Below are positions 35,701 to 43,384 of a DNA stretch of 64,000 nt, one piece after another. A program made the translations under genes and the position numbers. How positions within the stretch are numbered: the first letter of the stretch is position 1; every line of letters starts with the position of its first letter. Source of the stretch: Chryseobacterium oranimense (GTDB taxonomy: Bacteria > Bacteroidota > Bacteroidia > Flavobacteriales > Weeksellaceae); assembly GCF_025244725.1 (NCBI RefSeq), contig NZ_CP104203.1:1984001-2048000 (forward strand). The letters run 5' to 3'. A model generated the notes under the pieces. It ran no database searches and was not told the origin of the DNA. It worked only from the letters and a program-made list of their open reading frames with translations.

Positions 35701-37453
35701 CATCTGCCTCGTCTTCAGCATGAATGAATTCCAGCGGGATGTCGAACTTGGGAAGAAGAACATCTCTTTTTAAGGTATACGGACTGAATTTAGCCAGGAA
35801 TTCATCATAAGCTTCAAAAGCGTCCGGATAAGCAAGAAATGCTTCTTTGATCTCGTCACTGTTTTTAATATAGTATTCTCCTGTAGTTAATCCTCTTCGT
35901 TTTCCAAAGCCTTTACCTACCGGTGTGGTTAACTTTTCCCCATCTTTGATGCAGCTCACGATATCCTGGATATTTGCATCTTCTTTGTTGGTATAGAAAG
36001 TTTCGTTCTGAGCAAGAATCTTCGTATTATATTTATCCGCCAGATATAGCAAAACTTCATTTAAATGTTCTTCTTCCGGCAGCTGGTGATTCTGAAGCTG
36101 TACATAAAAATCATCTCCGAAAGTATCTTTCCACCATTTGAAAAGTTCTTCCCCTTTCTGTTCCCCGGTATTAAGAATCGCATCCGGAATATCACCTAAA
36201 ATTCCTGAGGTTAAAGCAATAAGCCCTTCCTTATATTCAGCAATCAGTTCCCTGCTGATCCTGGGCACTCCAAAATAAAACCCTTTTAAAAATCCTATAC
36301 TCGAAAGTTTTGCCAGATTTTTATAGCCGTTAAAATCTTTTGCCAAAAGAACAACCTGGGTTCTCCTGTCCGGATCATCTTTCGTAAACTGCTTCTGCTC
36401 ATACCTGTCTGAAATATAAAATTCACAGCCCACAACTGGAATAAGCGGTTCCGAAACTGGTTCCTGTTCCGTAAATTCTGTCCCGTTTTCTTCTGCTTCC
36501 TGCTTTTTTGCAAGATATTCCTTATGCTTTTTTGTACGGTCTCCATTGGCCGCTTCAACTGCTGAAACAAACTTAAAAGCGCCCATCATATTCCCGATGT
36601 CGACTATTCCTACTGCCGGAAAATTGTCATCGGAAGCCTTTTTGATCAGATCATTAATGCTTGAAGTGGCCATCAGCGTAGAAAAAACACTGTGACTGTT
36701 AAAATTGAAATATTTACCGATATCAACTTCATCAATACTTCCAAAATCCTGCTGTTTTTTCTTATTGTTAAAATCGGCAACCTGCCTTCTGATAACAATA
36801 TTAAACGGCTGTATTGGATCCGGATAAAGCGTTTTGAAGTAGCTTAGCTGGTCTTCTGAAATTTTCAGGACTTCAGCAGGAATTACTCCAATCCTCATCA
36901 TTTCAAAGAATACCCGGGCCGTTGCATTTACGTCGGCAGCAGCATTGTGGGCTTCGTCAAATTTGTGGCCGTAGAGCTTTTCATAAAGCTCTTCCAGTTT
37001 AGGAGATTTGTATCTTCCGCCTTTTCCACCGCCAAGTTTACAGTAGTCTGTTCCCAAAACCATGGTATCGGCTTTAGGCTTATCCTGAAGGTTGTCTTTT
37101 ATATTTTTCCTGTAGAATTCGGCTCCTACAATATTGTAATCGAATTCTACATTGTGCCCGGACACCACCCTCACCCTGTCCAGAACCTTAGAAAATTCTT
37201 CCAGAACTTCCTGCAGGTCTCTTCCTTCTTCGTTGGCAATTTTAGTGGTAATCCCGTGAATCCTTGCGGCATTGAAGGGAATATCATACCCTTCAGGTTT
37301 TATTATATAATCCTGATTTTCAATTAAATTCCCATTATCATCATGCACCTGCCATGCAATCTGGACCATCCTTGGCCAGTTGTCGGAATCTGAAAGCGGA
37401 GCATTGAAATTTTTAGGTAATCCGGTTGTTTCTGTGTCAAAAACTAAATACAT
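32789..37453 (-). CDS. dnaE: DNA polymerase III subunit alpha with fused N-terminal DEDDh exonuclease
   Basis: This 1554-residue protein is the replicative polymerase catalytic subunit. Residues 1-185 form a DnaQ-like 3'-5' proofreading exonuclease with a complete DEDDh set: D6 and E8 (FDTETTG), D105, H169 and D174. A PHP-like domain begins near 247, but its metal-site motifs look degraded (NFNSHSVFS at 250-258 and VDIGNM at 284-289). The polymerase core has the catalytic PDIDIDF motif. Helix-hairpin-helix and OB-fold regions follow, with a long acidic low-complexity insert around residues 1280-1370. So proofreading is built into the same chain. No intein was seen. The start is ATG at 37453. 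The gene is a single unit on the minus strand. Confidence 0.95.
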   Translation of the reverse strand: MYLVFDTETTGLPKNFNAPLSDSDNWPRMVQIAWQVHDDNGNLIENQDYIIKPEGYDIPFNAARIHGITTKIANEEGRDLQEVLEEFSKVLDRVRVVSGHNVEFDYNIVGAEFYRKNIKDNLQDKPKADTMVLGTDYCKLGGGKGGRYKSPKLEELYEKLYGHKFDEAHNAAADVNATARVFFEMMRIGVIPAEVLKISEDQLSYFKTLYPDPIQPFNIVIRRQVADFNNKKKQQDFGSIDEVDIGKYFNFNSHSVFSTLMATSSINDLIKKASDDNFPAVGIVDIGNMMGAFKFVSAVEAANGDRTKKHKEYLAKKQEAEENGTEFTEQEPVSEPLIPVVGCEFYISDRYEQKQFTKDDPDRRTQVVLLAKDFNGYKNLAKLSSIGFLKGFYFGVPRISRELIAEYKEGLIALTSGILGDIPDAILNTGEQKGEELFKWWKDTFGDDFYVQLQNHQLPEEEHLNEVLLYLADKYNTKILAQNETFYTNKEDANIQDIVSCIKDGEKLTTPVGKGFGKRRGLTTGEYYIKNSDEIKEAFLAYPDAFEAYDEFLAKFSPYTLKRDVLLPKFDIPLEFIHAEDEADGGKRGEMAYLTHLTYEGARKRYEEITDEIKERLDFELDVIANTGYPGYFLIVQDFCNEARNMGVWVGPGRGSAAGSAVAYCIGITNVDPIKYDLLFERFLNPERVSMPDIDIDFDDEGRDRIIKWVIEKYGQSQVAQIITYSVLGGKSAIKDAGRVLDVPIPDTNNIAKLIPPSPGMNIAKALAKYDKLKPEEQMLVDEMRMVLDNPEDPRFDVLASAKKMEGCIRNTGIHACGVIITPEDVSNLVPITIAAKDADILVSQFDNSVAESAGLLKMDFLGLRTLTIIKDAMKLVKQRHNIDLDPDEIPLDDAKTYQLFKEGRTVGIFQYESPGMQKYMRELKPTVFADLIAMNALYRPGPIKYIPNFINRKHGIEEIVYDLPETEEYLKETYGITVYQEQVMLLSQKLANFTKGEADTLRKAMGKKQIDVLNKMYPKFIEGGKKNNLDEDRLNKIWNDWKAFAEYAFNKSHSTCYALIAYHTAYLKANYPAEYMASVMSNNINNTDSITMFMEDCKSIGVDVLGPDVNESQYKFSVNEKGQIRFGLGAIKGIGEGPSEAITRERANGRFKNIYDFFERIMPSQMNKRVAESLVLAGAFDELGSYHRGQYFDVDMSGKTNLERLIRYGQSFQESKNEMEHSLFADFADEVQIEQPKLLPCPEWPNMHKLNKEKEIIGFYLSAHPLDEFKYQFQFMQGRLSKKSVLEKDEEKPVTDEVPILEKDSQDETVDLIEIVSDDMSVGEGEEEIIEEVTKKAEPKGNFLFLNLDEVDAYKEQAFSNKQEELFEEKKKDWKTVQKERENGGVGKEYTVAGLITEYRVQDGFRSGEKVAFVTLEDYSGSYSFRLGDRDYMRLKEKLEVQRFVIFKIKFAQVKDGRVFVNVVDVIELQEAFERFAKSISLVMDVMDVRPEDLDFFRTVLERNKGNQKLKFFIKNIEDDSQIEVQSMKHSVDLNGDLIKDIQLLNKYEFYLN

Positions 37454-37571
37454 GTATTTTTCTAGCTTTTAATTAAAAAGAGAATGTAAAGTTACTCTAA
37501 TTTTTCTAATTCAATCTTATGTTAAATCAACAATTCTGTCTATTGCAATGATTCAGTTTTATAAAAGTTAA

Positions 37572-37850
37572 AAGTTAAAATATACCCAGCAGACTTTAGC
37601 TACAGGTGAAACAACAAAAGATAATGGCATTACTATTTCCCCTACCTTAACTAAAGATTTTGTAAATATTTTGAAGGCTCCTAAAAAATCCAATTTCAAT
37701 ATCTATGATTTTTCCGGTAAAAAATTACAAAGTGGAACAATTAATAGTGACAAAGAAGTTTTAAACCTATCTAATTATATTAAAGGAATTTACATTATCG
37801 AAATTAAAACCGGTAAAGATACAATCACTAAAAAAGTGATCAAAGAATAA
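37572..37850 (+). pseudogene. Orphan T9SS type A sorting tail (remnant of a secreted-protein gene)
   Basis: An open frame of 92 codons, from just after a stop at 37569 to TAA at 37848-37850, has no usable ATG. Its translation contains ISPTLTKDFVNI, FNIYDFSGKKLQSG, LNLSNYIKGIYIIEI and TITKKVIKE. This is the layout of a T9SS type A C-terminal domain, with the usual YPNP replaced by SPT. No signal peptide or body domain lies upstream, because the dnaE start is at 37453 on the other strand. A strong terminator follows directly. It appears to be the 3' end of a lost gene, left by deletion or rearrangement. Confidence 0.75.
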
Positions 37851-37874
37851 TGAGAAAGTTTAAATAAATTCACA

Positions 37875-37909
37875 CAAAACACTAACACTTGTTAGTGTTT
37901 TGTTTTTTT
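37875..37909 (+). terminator. Intrinsic terminator of the T9SS remnant
   Basis: Perfect 12-bp stem CAAAACACTAAC / GTTAGTGTTTTG (37875-37886 with 37891-37902), loop ACTT, then a T run. It ends within four bases of the -7 box of the next gene. Confidence 0.85.
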
Positions 37910-37920
37910 GTTTATATTTG
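37889..37920 (+). promoter_or_regulatory. Promoter of the 2-oxoacid dehydrogenase E1 gene (TTG-N21-TATATTTG)
   Basis: The -7 box TATATTTG is at 37913-37920 with TTG at 37889-37891 and a 21-nt spacer. Only 6 nt separate the box from the ATG, predicting a leaderless or nearly leaderless mRNA. The -33 region lies inside the hairpin of the preceding terminator. Confidence 0.6.
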
Positions 37921-37926
37921 CTTTCT

Positions 37927-39999
37927 ATGGAAAATACACTTCACGAAAAGGTTTCTCAGGATATTTTGCTTAAAGCGTATAATCATATGATGCTGGCTAA
38001 AGCAATGGCGGATATCTATGAGGAAAACAGAAATATCTGTAAATATGTTCATAGTACTTCAAGAGGTCATGAAGCCATTCAGCTCGCAACTGCTTATCAG
38101 TTAAAAAAAGAAGACTGGGTATCTCCTTATTACCGTGATGAAAGTATTCTTTTAGGAATTGGTTTTGAACCCTATCAGCTTATGCTGCAGCTATTGGCAA
38201 AAGCAGAAGATCCATTTTCAGGGGGAAGATCTTATTATTCCCATCCTTCCAGCAGAGACGAAAATAAACCCAAAATTATTCACCAGAGCTCTGCAACAGG
38301 AATGCAGACTATTCCTACAACTGGTGTGGCACAGGGAATAAAATATATCCAGGAATTCAATTTACAGAGCTTCGAGAATAATCCGGTTGTGGTTTGCAGC
38401 CTTGGAGATAACTCTGTGACAGAAGGTGAAGTAAGTGAAGCTTTACAGTTTGCTGCCCTTCACCAGCTTCCTATCATATTCCTTGTACAGGATAATGAAT
38501 GGGGAATTTCTGTGACTAAAGAAGAAGCAAGAACCTCTGATGCTTACGATTTTGTAGCCGGTTTTACAGGGCTTAGCAGAATGCGTGTGGACGGAACAGA
38601 TTTTGTGGAAAGCTTTGAAGCCATGAAAAAGGCTGTAGATTTTGTAAGAAATGAAAGAAAACCTTTAGTTGTCTGCGCCAAAACAGTTCTTATTGGTCAC
38701 CATACATCCGGTGTAAGAAGAGAATTTTACAGAGACGAAGAAGATTTAACAAAACACAGGGCTAAAGATCCGGGAGAGATCCTCAGAAAACAGCTTCTTG
38801 AATCAGGAGTTGATGAAGATCTTTTAAAGCAGATTACCAAAAAAGCCCGTCTTGAGGCAGAAGAAGCTTTTGAAAGAGCTAAAAACGCAGAAGATCCAAA
38901 ACCTGAAACGGTGATGCAGCACGTTTTTGCCCCTACTCCCATCACGGAAGAAACAGGAACCCGTGAACCTGTAGGCGGTGAAAAAATCGTTATGGTGGAT
39001 GCTGCTATCCATGCGGTTCAGGAACTAATGTGGAAGCATCCTGAAGCTTTGCTTTACGGACAGGATGTAGGAGAAAGAATCGGAGGAGTTTTCAGAGAAA
39101 CTGTGACTTTAGGAAAAAAATTCGGAAGTAAAAGAGTATTCAATACGGCTATCCAGGAAGCATACATCATCGGATCAACTGCCGGAATGAGTGCTGTAGG
39201 GTTAAAGCCTATCGTTGAAGTTCAGTTTGCCGATTATATTTATCCGGGTATCAACCAGCTGATTACCGAAATTTCAAAATCAAGTTATTTAAGTCAGGGA
39301 AAATTCCCTGTAAGTAATATTATCCGTGTACCAATCGGTGCTTACGGAGGAGGCGGACCTTATCACAGCGGAAGTGTTGAAAGTATTTTAGCCAATATCA
39401 AAGGAATTAAAATAGCCTATCCAAGCAACGCAGCCGATTTCAAAGGCTTGCTAAAAGCCGCTTACTACGACCCGAACCCTGTCATTATGCTGGAGCATAA
39501 AGGTTTATACTGGAGCAAAGTTCCGGGAACTGAAGATGCTAAAACCATTGAACCTGCAGAAGATTACATTCTTCCTTTCGGAAAAGGTAAAGTGATCATT
39601 GAAGCTGATCAGGATGAAACTGAAAAAGGCAGAACTTTACTGGTTGTAACTTACGGAATGGGGGTTTACTGGGCTAAAGAAGCTGTGAAGAACTTTGGCG
39701 GAAGAGTTGAAGTAATTGACCTGAGAACCATCATTCCACTTGATGAAGAGCTTGTTTTTGAAAGAGTGAAAGCACATGGAAAATGTATTGTACTTACCGA
39801 AGAGCAGCTTAACAATTCATTTGCCGAAGCATTTGCGCACCGTATTTCGAAAAACTGTTTCAAATATCTTGATGCCCCTGTAGAAACTATGGGATCCCTG
39901 GATGTTCCGGCAGTTCCGATTAATCTGGTACTGGAAAAAGAAATGCTTCCCAATGCTGAAAAGCTGAGCAAAAAGATTGAAGAAATGCTGCAATATTAG
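37927..39999 (+). CDS. Alpha-ketoacid dehydrogenase E1, fused alpha and beta subunits (branched-chain type)
   Basis: A 690-residue thiamine-diphosphate enzyme. E1 decarboxylates 2-oxoacids, probably the branched-chain ones, and transfers the acyl group to the lipoyl E2. I start at the ATG 37927 (MENTLHEKVSQ) rather than an upstream TTG that lies in a terminator. The alpha half (about 1-335) has HSTSRGHEA, YYRDES and the TPP/Mg motif GDNSVTEGE with QDNEWG. After a linker near 340, the beta half (about 350-690) has LYGQDVGERIGGVFRET, FNTAIQEAYIIGS and GAYGGGGPYHSGS. Fusion of the two chains is common in Bacteroidota. No E2 or E3 gene lies nearby. Pyruvate dehydrogenase remains possible. Confidence 0.92.
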   Translation: MENTLHEKVSQDILLKAYNHMMLAKAMADIYEENRNICKYVHSTSRGHEAIQLATAYQLKKEDWVSPYYRDESILLGIGFEPYQLMLQLLAKAEDPFSGGRSYYSHPSSRDENKPKIIHQSSATGMQTIPTTGVAQGIKYIQEFNLQSFENNPVVVCSLGDNSVTEGEVSEALQFAALHQLPIIFLVQDNEWGISVTKEEARTSDAYDFVAGFTGLSRMRVDGTDFVESFEAMKKAVDFVRNERKPLVVCAKTVLIGHHTSGVRREFYRDEEDLTKHRAKDPGEILRKQLLESGVDEDLLKQITKKARLEAEEAFERAKNAEDPKPETVMQHVFAPTPITEETGTREPVGGEKIVMVDAAIHAVQELMWKHPEALLYGQDVGERIGGVFRETVTLGKKFGSKRVFNTAIQEAYIIGSTAGMSAVGLKPIVEVQFADYIYPGINQLITEISKSSYLSQGKFPVSNIIRVPIGAYGGGGPYHSGSVESILANIKGIKIAYPSNAADFKGLLKAAYYDPNPVIMLEHKGLYWSKVPGTEDAKTIEPAEDYILPFGKGKVIIEADQDETEKGRTLLVVTYGMGVYWAKEAVKNFGGRVEVIDLRTIIPLDEELVFERVKAHGKCIVLTEEQLNNSFAEAFAHRISKNCFKYLDAPVETMGSLDVPAVPINLVLEKEMLPNAEKLSKKIEEMLQY

Positions 40000-40020
40000 T
40001 CAGCTTTATAAATTATACAG

Positions 40021-40048
40021 AACCTCTAATTTTTTAGAGGTTTTTTTT
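40021..40048 (+). terminator. Intrinsic terminator of the E1 gene
   Basis: Stem AACCTCTAA / TTAGAGGTT (40021-40029 with 40034-40042), TTTT loop, followed by T-rich sequence. Confidence 0.82.
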
Positions 40049-40125
40049 ATTACATTTAATAAGCATTAGAAAACCCTGTTTGGTATTTCTTTTGTTTATA
40101 TGCACACCAAATTTCGTACAGCATT

Positions 40126-41157
40126 ATGATCACCACAAAATACGTCAACTACAAACAGGTTTTAAATCTTTCCGGTATTCATCTGATTTGGATTTCTGTC
40201 TGGTGCACCCTGATTACAACATTGTTTTATTTTTTCAACTGGCATTGGATGATCATTCCCTGGGTTCCTGTGGCATTGATTGGTACGGCAGAAGCTTTCC
40301 TGGTAGGTTTTAAAAATAATCAGGCCTATGACAGGTTGTGGGAAGCCCGGAAAATATGGGGAGGAATTGTCAATTCAAGCCGCTCATTTGCTTCTATGGT
40401 CTATGCCTTCGACACTGAAAATGAAGAAACCGGCGCTTTTGATCTGGAAGACCGAAGAAAAAGAATCATTTACCGCCATATTGCGTGGCTTTATACGTTC
40501 CGGGAGCAACTTTTGGTTCCTGCAGAATGGGAGCACATCAGTAACGAAGAGGACAGTTTTAAAAATATTGATCTCAAGCGTCACAGACTGATCAAAGCCG
40601 GGTTCCCTGATTACGGAAGAACTCCTATTTTTTTGCATAAATATCTTTCTGAAGAAGAATTCGAACTGCAGTCCGAGTATAAAAATTTCGCTACGTATCT
40701 GATTTCAAAGCAGGCTAAAGAGATCAATGAATTAAAGAACAAAAAAATCATTTCGGAATTCAACCAGATGCAGCTGCAAAACTCTTTAAATGAATTTTAT
40801 AATTATCAGGGACAGGCCGAAAGAATTAAAAAATTCCCTTCACCAAGGCAGTTTGCAAGTACTGCTTTCGTATTTAATATCCTTTTCATCCTTTTGCTTC
40901 CTCTAGGTTTGGTCAATGAATTTGCCAAATTAGGCGATTGGGGAATCTGGACCTCTATTCCATTCTGTATTATCATCGGATGGATCTATATCATCATGGA
41001 ACTGGTAGGTGATTATTCTGAAAATCCTTTTGGCGGATTAATGTTTGACATCCCCATGCTCTCTATCTGCAGGGCGATAGAAATTGATCTTTTACAAATG
41101 GGAGGCGAAACGGAACTTCCGGAAGCCATTTCATCTAAAAACGGAGTTCTGGTATAA
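40126..41157 (+). CDS. Bestrophin family (UPF0187) ion channel protein
   Basis: A 343-residue membrane protein of the bacterial bestrophin family, pentameric anion or cation channels in characterised members. The N-terminal segment after the first helices contains FKNNQAYDRLWEARKIWGGIVNSSR, a family hallmark (NxxayDRWWEARkxWG). Membrane segments lie at about 22-42, 47-65, 242-262 and 268-290. EYSENPFGG-like sequence (GDYSENPFGGLMFDIPML) closes the channel domain and is also diagnostic. Ion selectivity cannot be told from sequence. It is convergent with the Lrp regulator gene, with only three bases between the stop codons. Confidence 0.92.
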   Translation: MITTKYVNYKQVLNLSGIHLIWISVWCTLITTLFYFFNWHWMIIPWVPVALIGTAEAFLVGFKNNQAYDRLWEARKIWGGIVNSSRSFASMVYAFDTENEETGAFDLEDRRKRIIYRHIAWLYTFREQLLVPAEWEHISNEEDSFKNIDLKRHRLIKAGFPDYGRTPIFLHKYLSEEEFELQSEYKNFATYLISKQAKEINELKNKKIISEFNQMQLQNSLNEFYNYQGQAERIKKFPSPRQFASTAFVFNILFILLLPLGLVNEFAKLGDWGIWTSIPFCIIIGWIYIIMELVGDYSENPFGGLMFDIPMLSICRAIEIDLLQMGGETELPEAISSKNGVLV

Positions 41158-41160
41158 ACT

Positions 41161-41619
41161 TTAAAGTACAATTGCCGTTGTATTCTTCACTTCAGAGATC
41201 ATAAAAGAGCTGTGGGTGCTTGCTATATGCTGAAGTGCCGTTAATTTGCTCAGCATAAAATTACGGTAATCTTCTATATCCTTCACGCCTATTTTAAGGA
41301 TATAGTCGTAATCCCCGCTCACATGAAAACATTCCGTGACTTCCTGGAGATCCATTACTTCTCTTTCAAACTGCAGTACAAATTCTTTTTTGTGCTGTAT
41401 TAGTTTGATGTGGCACAATACAATAAAATCTCTGTTTACTTTATGACGGTCCAATAGTGCCACATATTTTGAGATTACGCCAAAGTTTTCAAGCTTTTTT
41501 ATACGTTCATAAACAGCTGTTACGGATAGATTAAGCTTGTAAGCCAGCTCTTTGGTCGTTTGCTTACAGTCTTCCTGAAGAAACAGCAGCAGTTTTTTAT
41601 CAGTTTCATCAAAATTCAT
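41161..41619 (-). CDS. Lrp/AsnC family transcriptional regulator
   Basis: A 152-residue regulator. An N-terminal winged helix-turn-helix (about 5-60, with TTKELAYKLNLSVTAVYERIKKLENFGVI) is followed by a RAM ligand-binding and oligomerisation domain (about 68-148, with CFHVSGDYDYILKIGVKD). Lrp-family regulators sense amino acids or related effectors. It is divergent from a PLP-dependent Cys/Met-type lyase gene, sharing a 158-bp intergenic region, so that gene is the likely target. The same layout is known for Lrp-type activators of methionine gamma-lyase in pseudomonads. Its own -7 box lies 31 nt upstream of the start. Confidence 0.92.
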   Translation of the reverse strand: MNFDETDKKLLLFLQEDCKQTTKELAYKLNLSVTAVYERIKKLENFGVISKYVALLDRHKVNRDFIVLCHIKLIQHKKEFVLQFEREVMDLQEVTECFHVSGDYDYILKIGVKDIEDYRNFMLSKLTALQHIASTHSSFMISEVKNTTAIVL

Positions 41620-41650
41620 AGATGTTTTTTTGGATAAAGTTTAATAAATT

Positions 41651-41658
41651 CAAATATA
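41651..41658 (-). promoter_or_regulatory. -7 promoter box (TATATTTG) of the Lrp regulator
   Basis: Perfect TAnnTTTG match on the minus strand, 31 nt before the ATG at 41619, in the divergent intergenic region where the regulator could also act. Confidence 0.5.
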
Positions 41659-41777
41659 ATAAACATTTTTTCTAAATAATTTAAAAATTACAGTTTTATA
41701 TTCTACATTTTTAAATTTATCTTGTAATAATTATGAAAACAGAGCATATTTAGGCCGATAAATAAAACCTAAAGCTT

Positions 41778-43004
41778 ATGGAAAATTTTAATGCTGCTAA
41801 TGAAATCCAGGATCTTCAGTATTTTGGCGAATTCGGAGGAGTAAATCCATCGATTTCTGACAGTTCTACCTATACATTCCTTTCTGCCAAAACCATGTTT
41901 GATACTTTTGAAGGAAATGCGGAAGGATGCTATTTATATTCAAGACATTCATCCCCGATGAATCTTTATCTTGCTCAGGCACTTGCAAAAATGGAAAACA
42001 CTGAAGCTGCCAACGTTACGGCATCCGGAATGGGAGCTATTACATCTGTTCTCATGCAGATATGCAAAAGCGGCGACCATATTATTTCCAGCAGAACGAT
42101 CTATGGCGGAACCTACGCTTTCCTTAAAAATTTCCTGCCACCCTTTCATATTGAAACCACTTTTGTAGATATCAGCAATTTTGAGTCTATAGAAAATGCT
42201 ATAACACCTAATACCAAAGTGATTTACTGTGAAAGTGTAAGCAATCCGCTTCTTGAAGTGGCAGACCTTAGAAGACTTTCTGCAATCTGTAAAAAACACA
42301 ATTTAAAACTGATCGTAGACAATACTTTCTCTCCTCTTTCTGTTTCACCAACGTTACTGGGAGCTGATATCGTTATTCACAGCTTAACGAAGTTCATTAA
42401 CGGAAGCAGCGATACGGTAGGCGGTGTTTACTGCGGAAGCCAGGAATTCATTAATGATACCAAAAACGTAAATAACGGAGCATGCATGCTGCTGGGCCCT
42501 ACCATGGACAGCTTCCGTTCTGCAAGTATCCTGAAAAACCTGCGAACTCTTCACATCAGGATGAAACAGCACAGCCACAACGCCATGTATCTTGCTGAAA
42601 GGTTTGAAAAGGACGGTCTTAAAGTTTCGTATCCGGGCCTGAAATCCCACAAAGACCATAAATTGATGAAAAGCATGATGCACGAAGAATACGGATTCGG
42701 AGGCTTGCTGACCATAGATGCGGGAACCACTGAAAAAGCGAATGAACTGATGGAAATGATGCAGCAGGAAAATCTGGGATATCTGGCTGTAAGCTTAGGA
42801 TTCTACAAAACTTTATTTTCATGCTCGGGAAGCTCCACATCATCGGAAATTCCGGAAGAAGAGCGTGAAGCAATGGGTATATCGGACGGACTGATCAGAT
42901 TCTCTATCGGACTGGATCACGACATTGCAAGAACTTATGAAAAAATGCGGGAATGCATGCTGAAAACAGGCGTTCTCAACCATGAGACTTTATTCATATC
43001 CTAA
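41778..43004 (+). CDS. PLP-dependent Cys/Met metabolism lyase (methionine gamma-lyase-like)
   Basis: A 408-residue fold-type I PLP enzyme of the Cys/Met metabolism family. The Schiff-base lysine is K205 in HSLTKFINGSSD, the phosphate-binding segment is TASGMGAITS (about 81-90), and the cofactor-ring aspartate is D181 in LIVDNTFSP. YLYSRHSSPMN near 53-62 fits the tyrosine and arginine contacted by the neighbouring subunit. Possible activities are methionine gamma-lyase, cystathionine gamma-lyase or synthase. An Lrp-type regulator is divergently transcribed next to it, which favours an amino-acid catabolic role. The start is ATG at 41778. The exact reaction cannot be decided from sequence. Confidence 0.88.
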   Translation: MENFNAANEIQDLQYFGEFGGVNPSISDSSTYTFLSAKTMFDTFEGNAEGCYLYSRHSSPMNLYLAQALAKMENTEAANVTASGMGAITSVLMQICKSGDHIISSRTIYGGTYAFLKNFLPPFHIETTFVDISNFESIENAITPNTKVIYCESVSNPLLEVADLRRLSAICKKHNLKLIVDNTFSPLSVSPTLLGADIVIHSLTKFINGSSDTVGGVYCGSQEFINDTKNVNNGACMLLGPTMDSFRSASILKNLRTLHIRMKQHSHNAMYLAERFEKDGLKVSYPGLKSHKDHKLMKSMMHEEYGFGGLLTIDAGTTEKANELMEMMQQENLGYLAVSLGFYKTLFSCSGSSTSSEIPEEEREAMGISDGLIRFSIGLDHDIARTYEKMRECMLKTGVLNHETLFIS

Positions 43005-43015
43005 TTTATTGTTAT

Positions 43016-43050
43016 AAAAGCTGTTGGAATTTCCGGCAGCTTTTATTTTT
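43016..43050 (+). terminator. Intrinsic terminator of the PLP lyase gene
   Basis: Stem AAAAGCTGTTGG / CCGGCAGCTTTT (43016-43027 with 43033-43044) with two G-U pairs, followed by a T-rich tract. Confidence 0.82.
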
Positions 43051-43069
43051 TAATTAAAGTCCGTTTAAA

Positions 43070-43384
43070 TTTACATTTTCTTGTGGATGTGGCACAAAAT
43101 CCAGGAACTCAGCAAAAAGTTTTGAAGATCTGAAAATATAGAATCATTTATACGCAAAGCTTATCTCACAAACCGTTCTATCTGAGGAAAGCAAAGAATA
43201 TGGCTACGCCACTGATGAAGCTAATGACTGAAAAATACGCTTCATAAGATCAATTAAAAATTGATCAAGCCTTTGCAGACTTAAAATATCCCATACGAGA
43301 ATTAAATCTTTGCGTGAAAAAATATGATCTATTTTAACACAAAGACCCATTTTAGTACTTATGATTTAAGTCTTAAAGAAGGCT
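43070..43384. repeat. Non-coding region with degenerate dispersed repeat
   Basis: No gene was found in the 380-bp gap 43005-43384 apart from the terminator at its start. It contains an 8-bp-arm hairpin GATCAATT / AATTGATC (43248-43266). A segment around 43330-43375 with TTTAACACAAAG and ATGATTTAAG resembles one at 46541-46590 (TTTAACGCAAAG, CAGATTTAAG) in the same orientation. It looks like a decayed extragenic repeat family. Confidence 0.5.

Noticed and set aside
32789..37453. Possible intein in dnaE
   Set aside because: The polymerase core reads through without intein splice motifs; the extra length is explained by the N-terminal exonuclease and an acidic insert.
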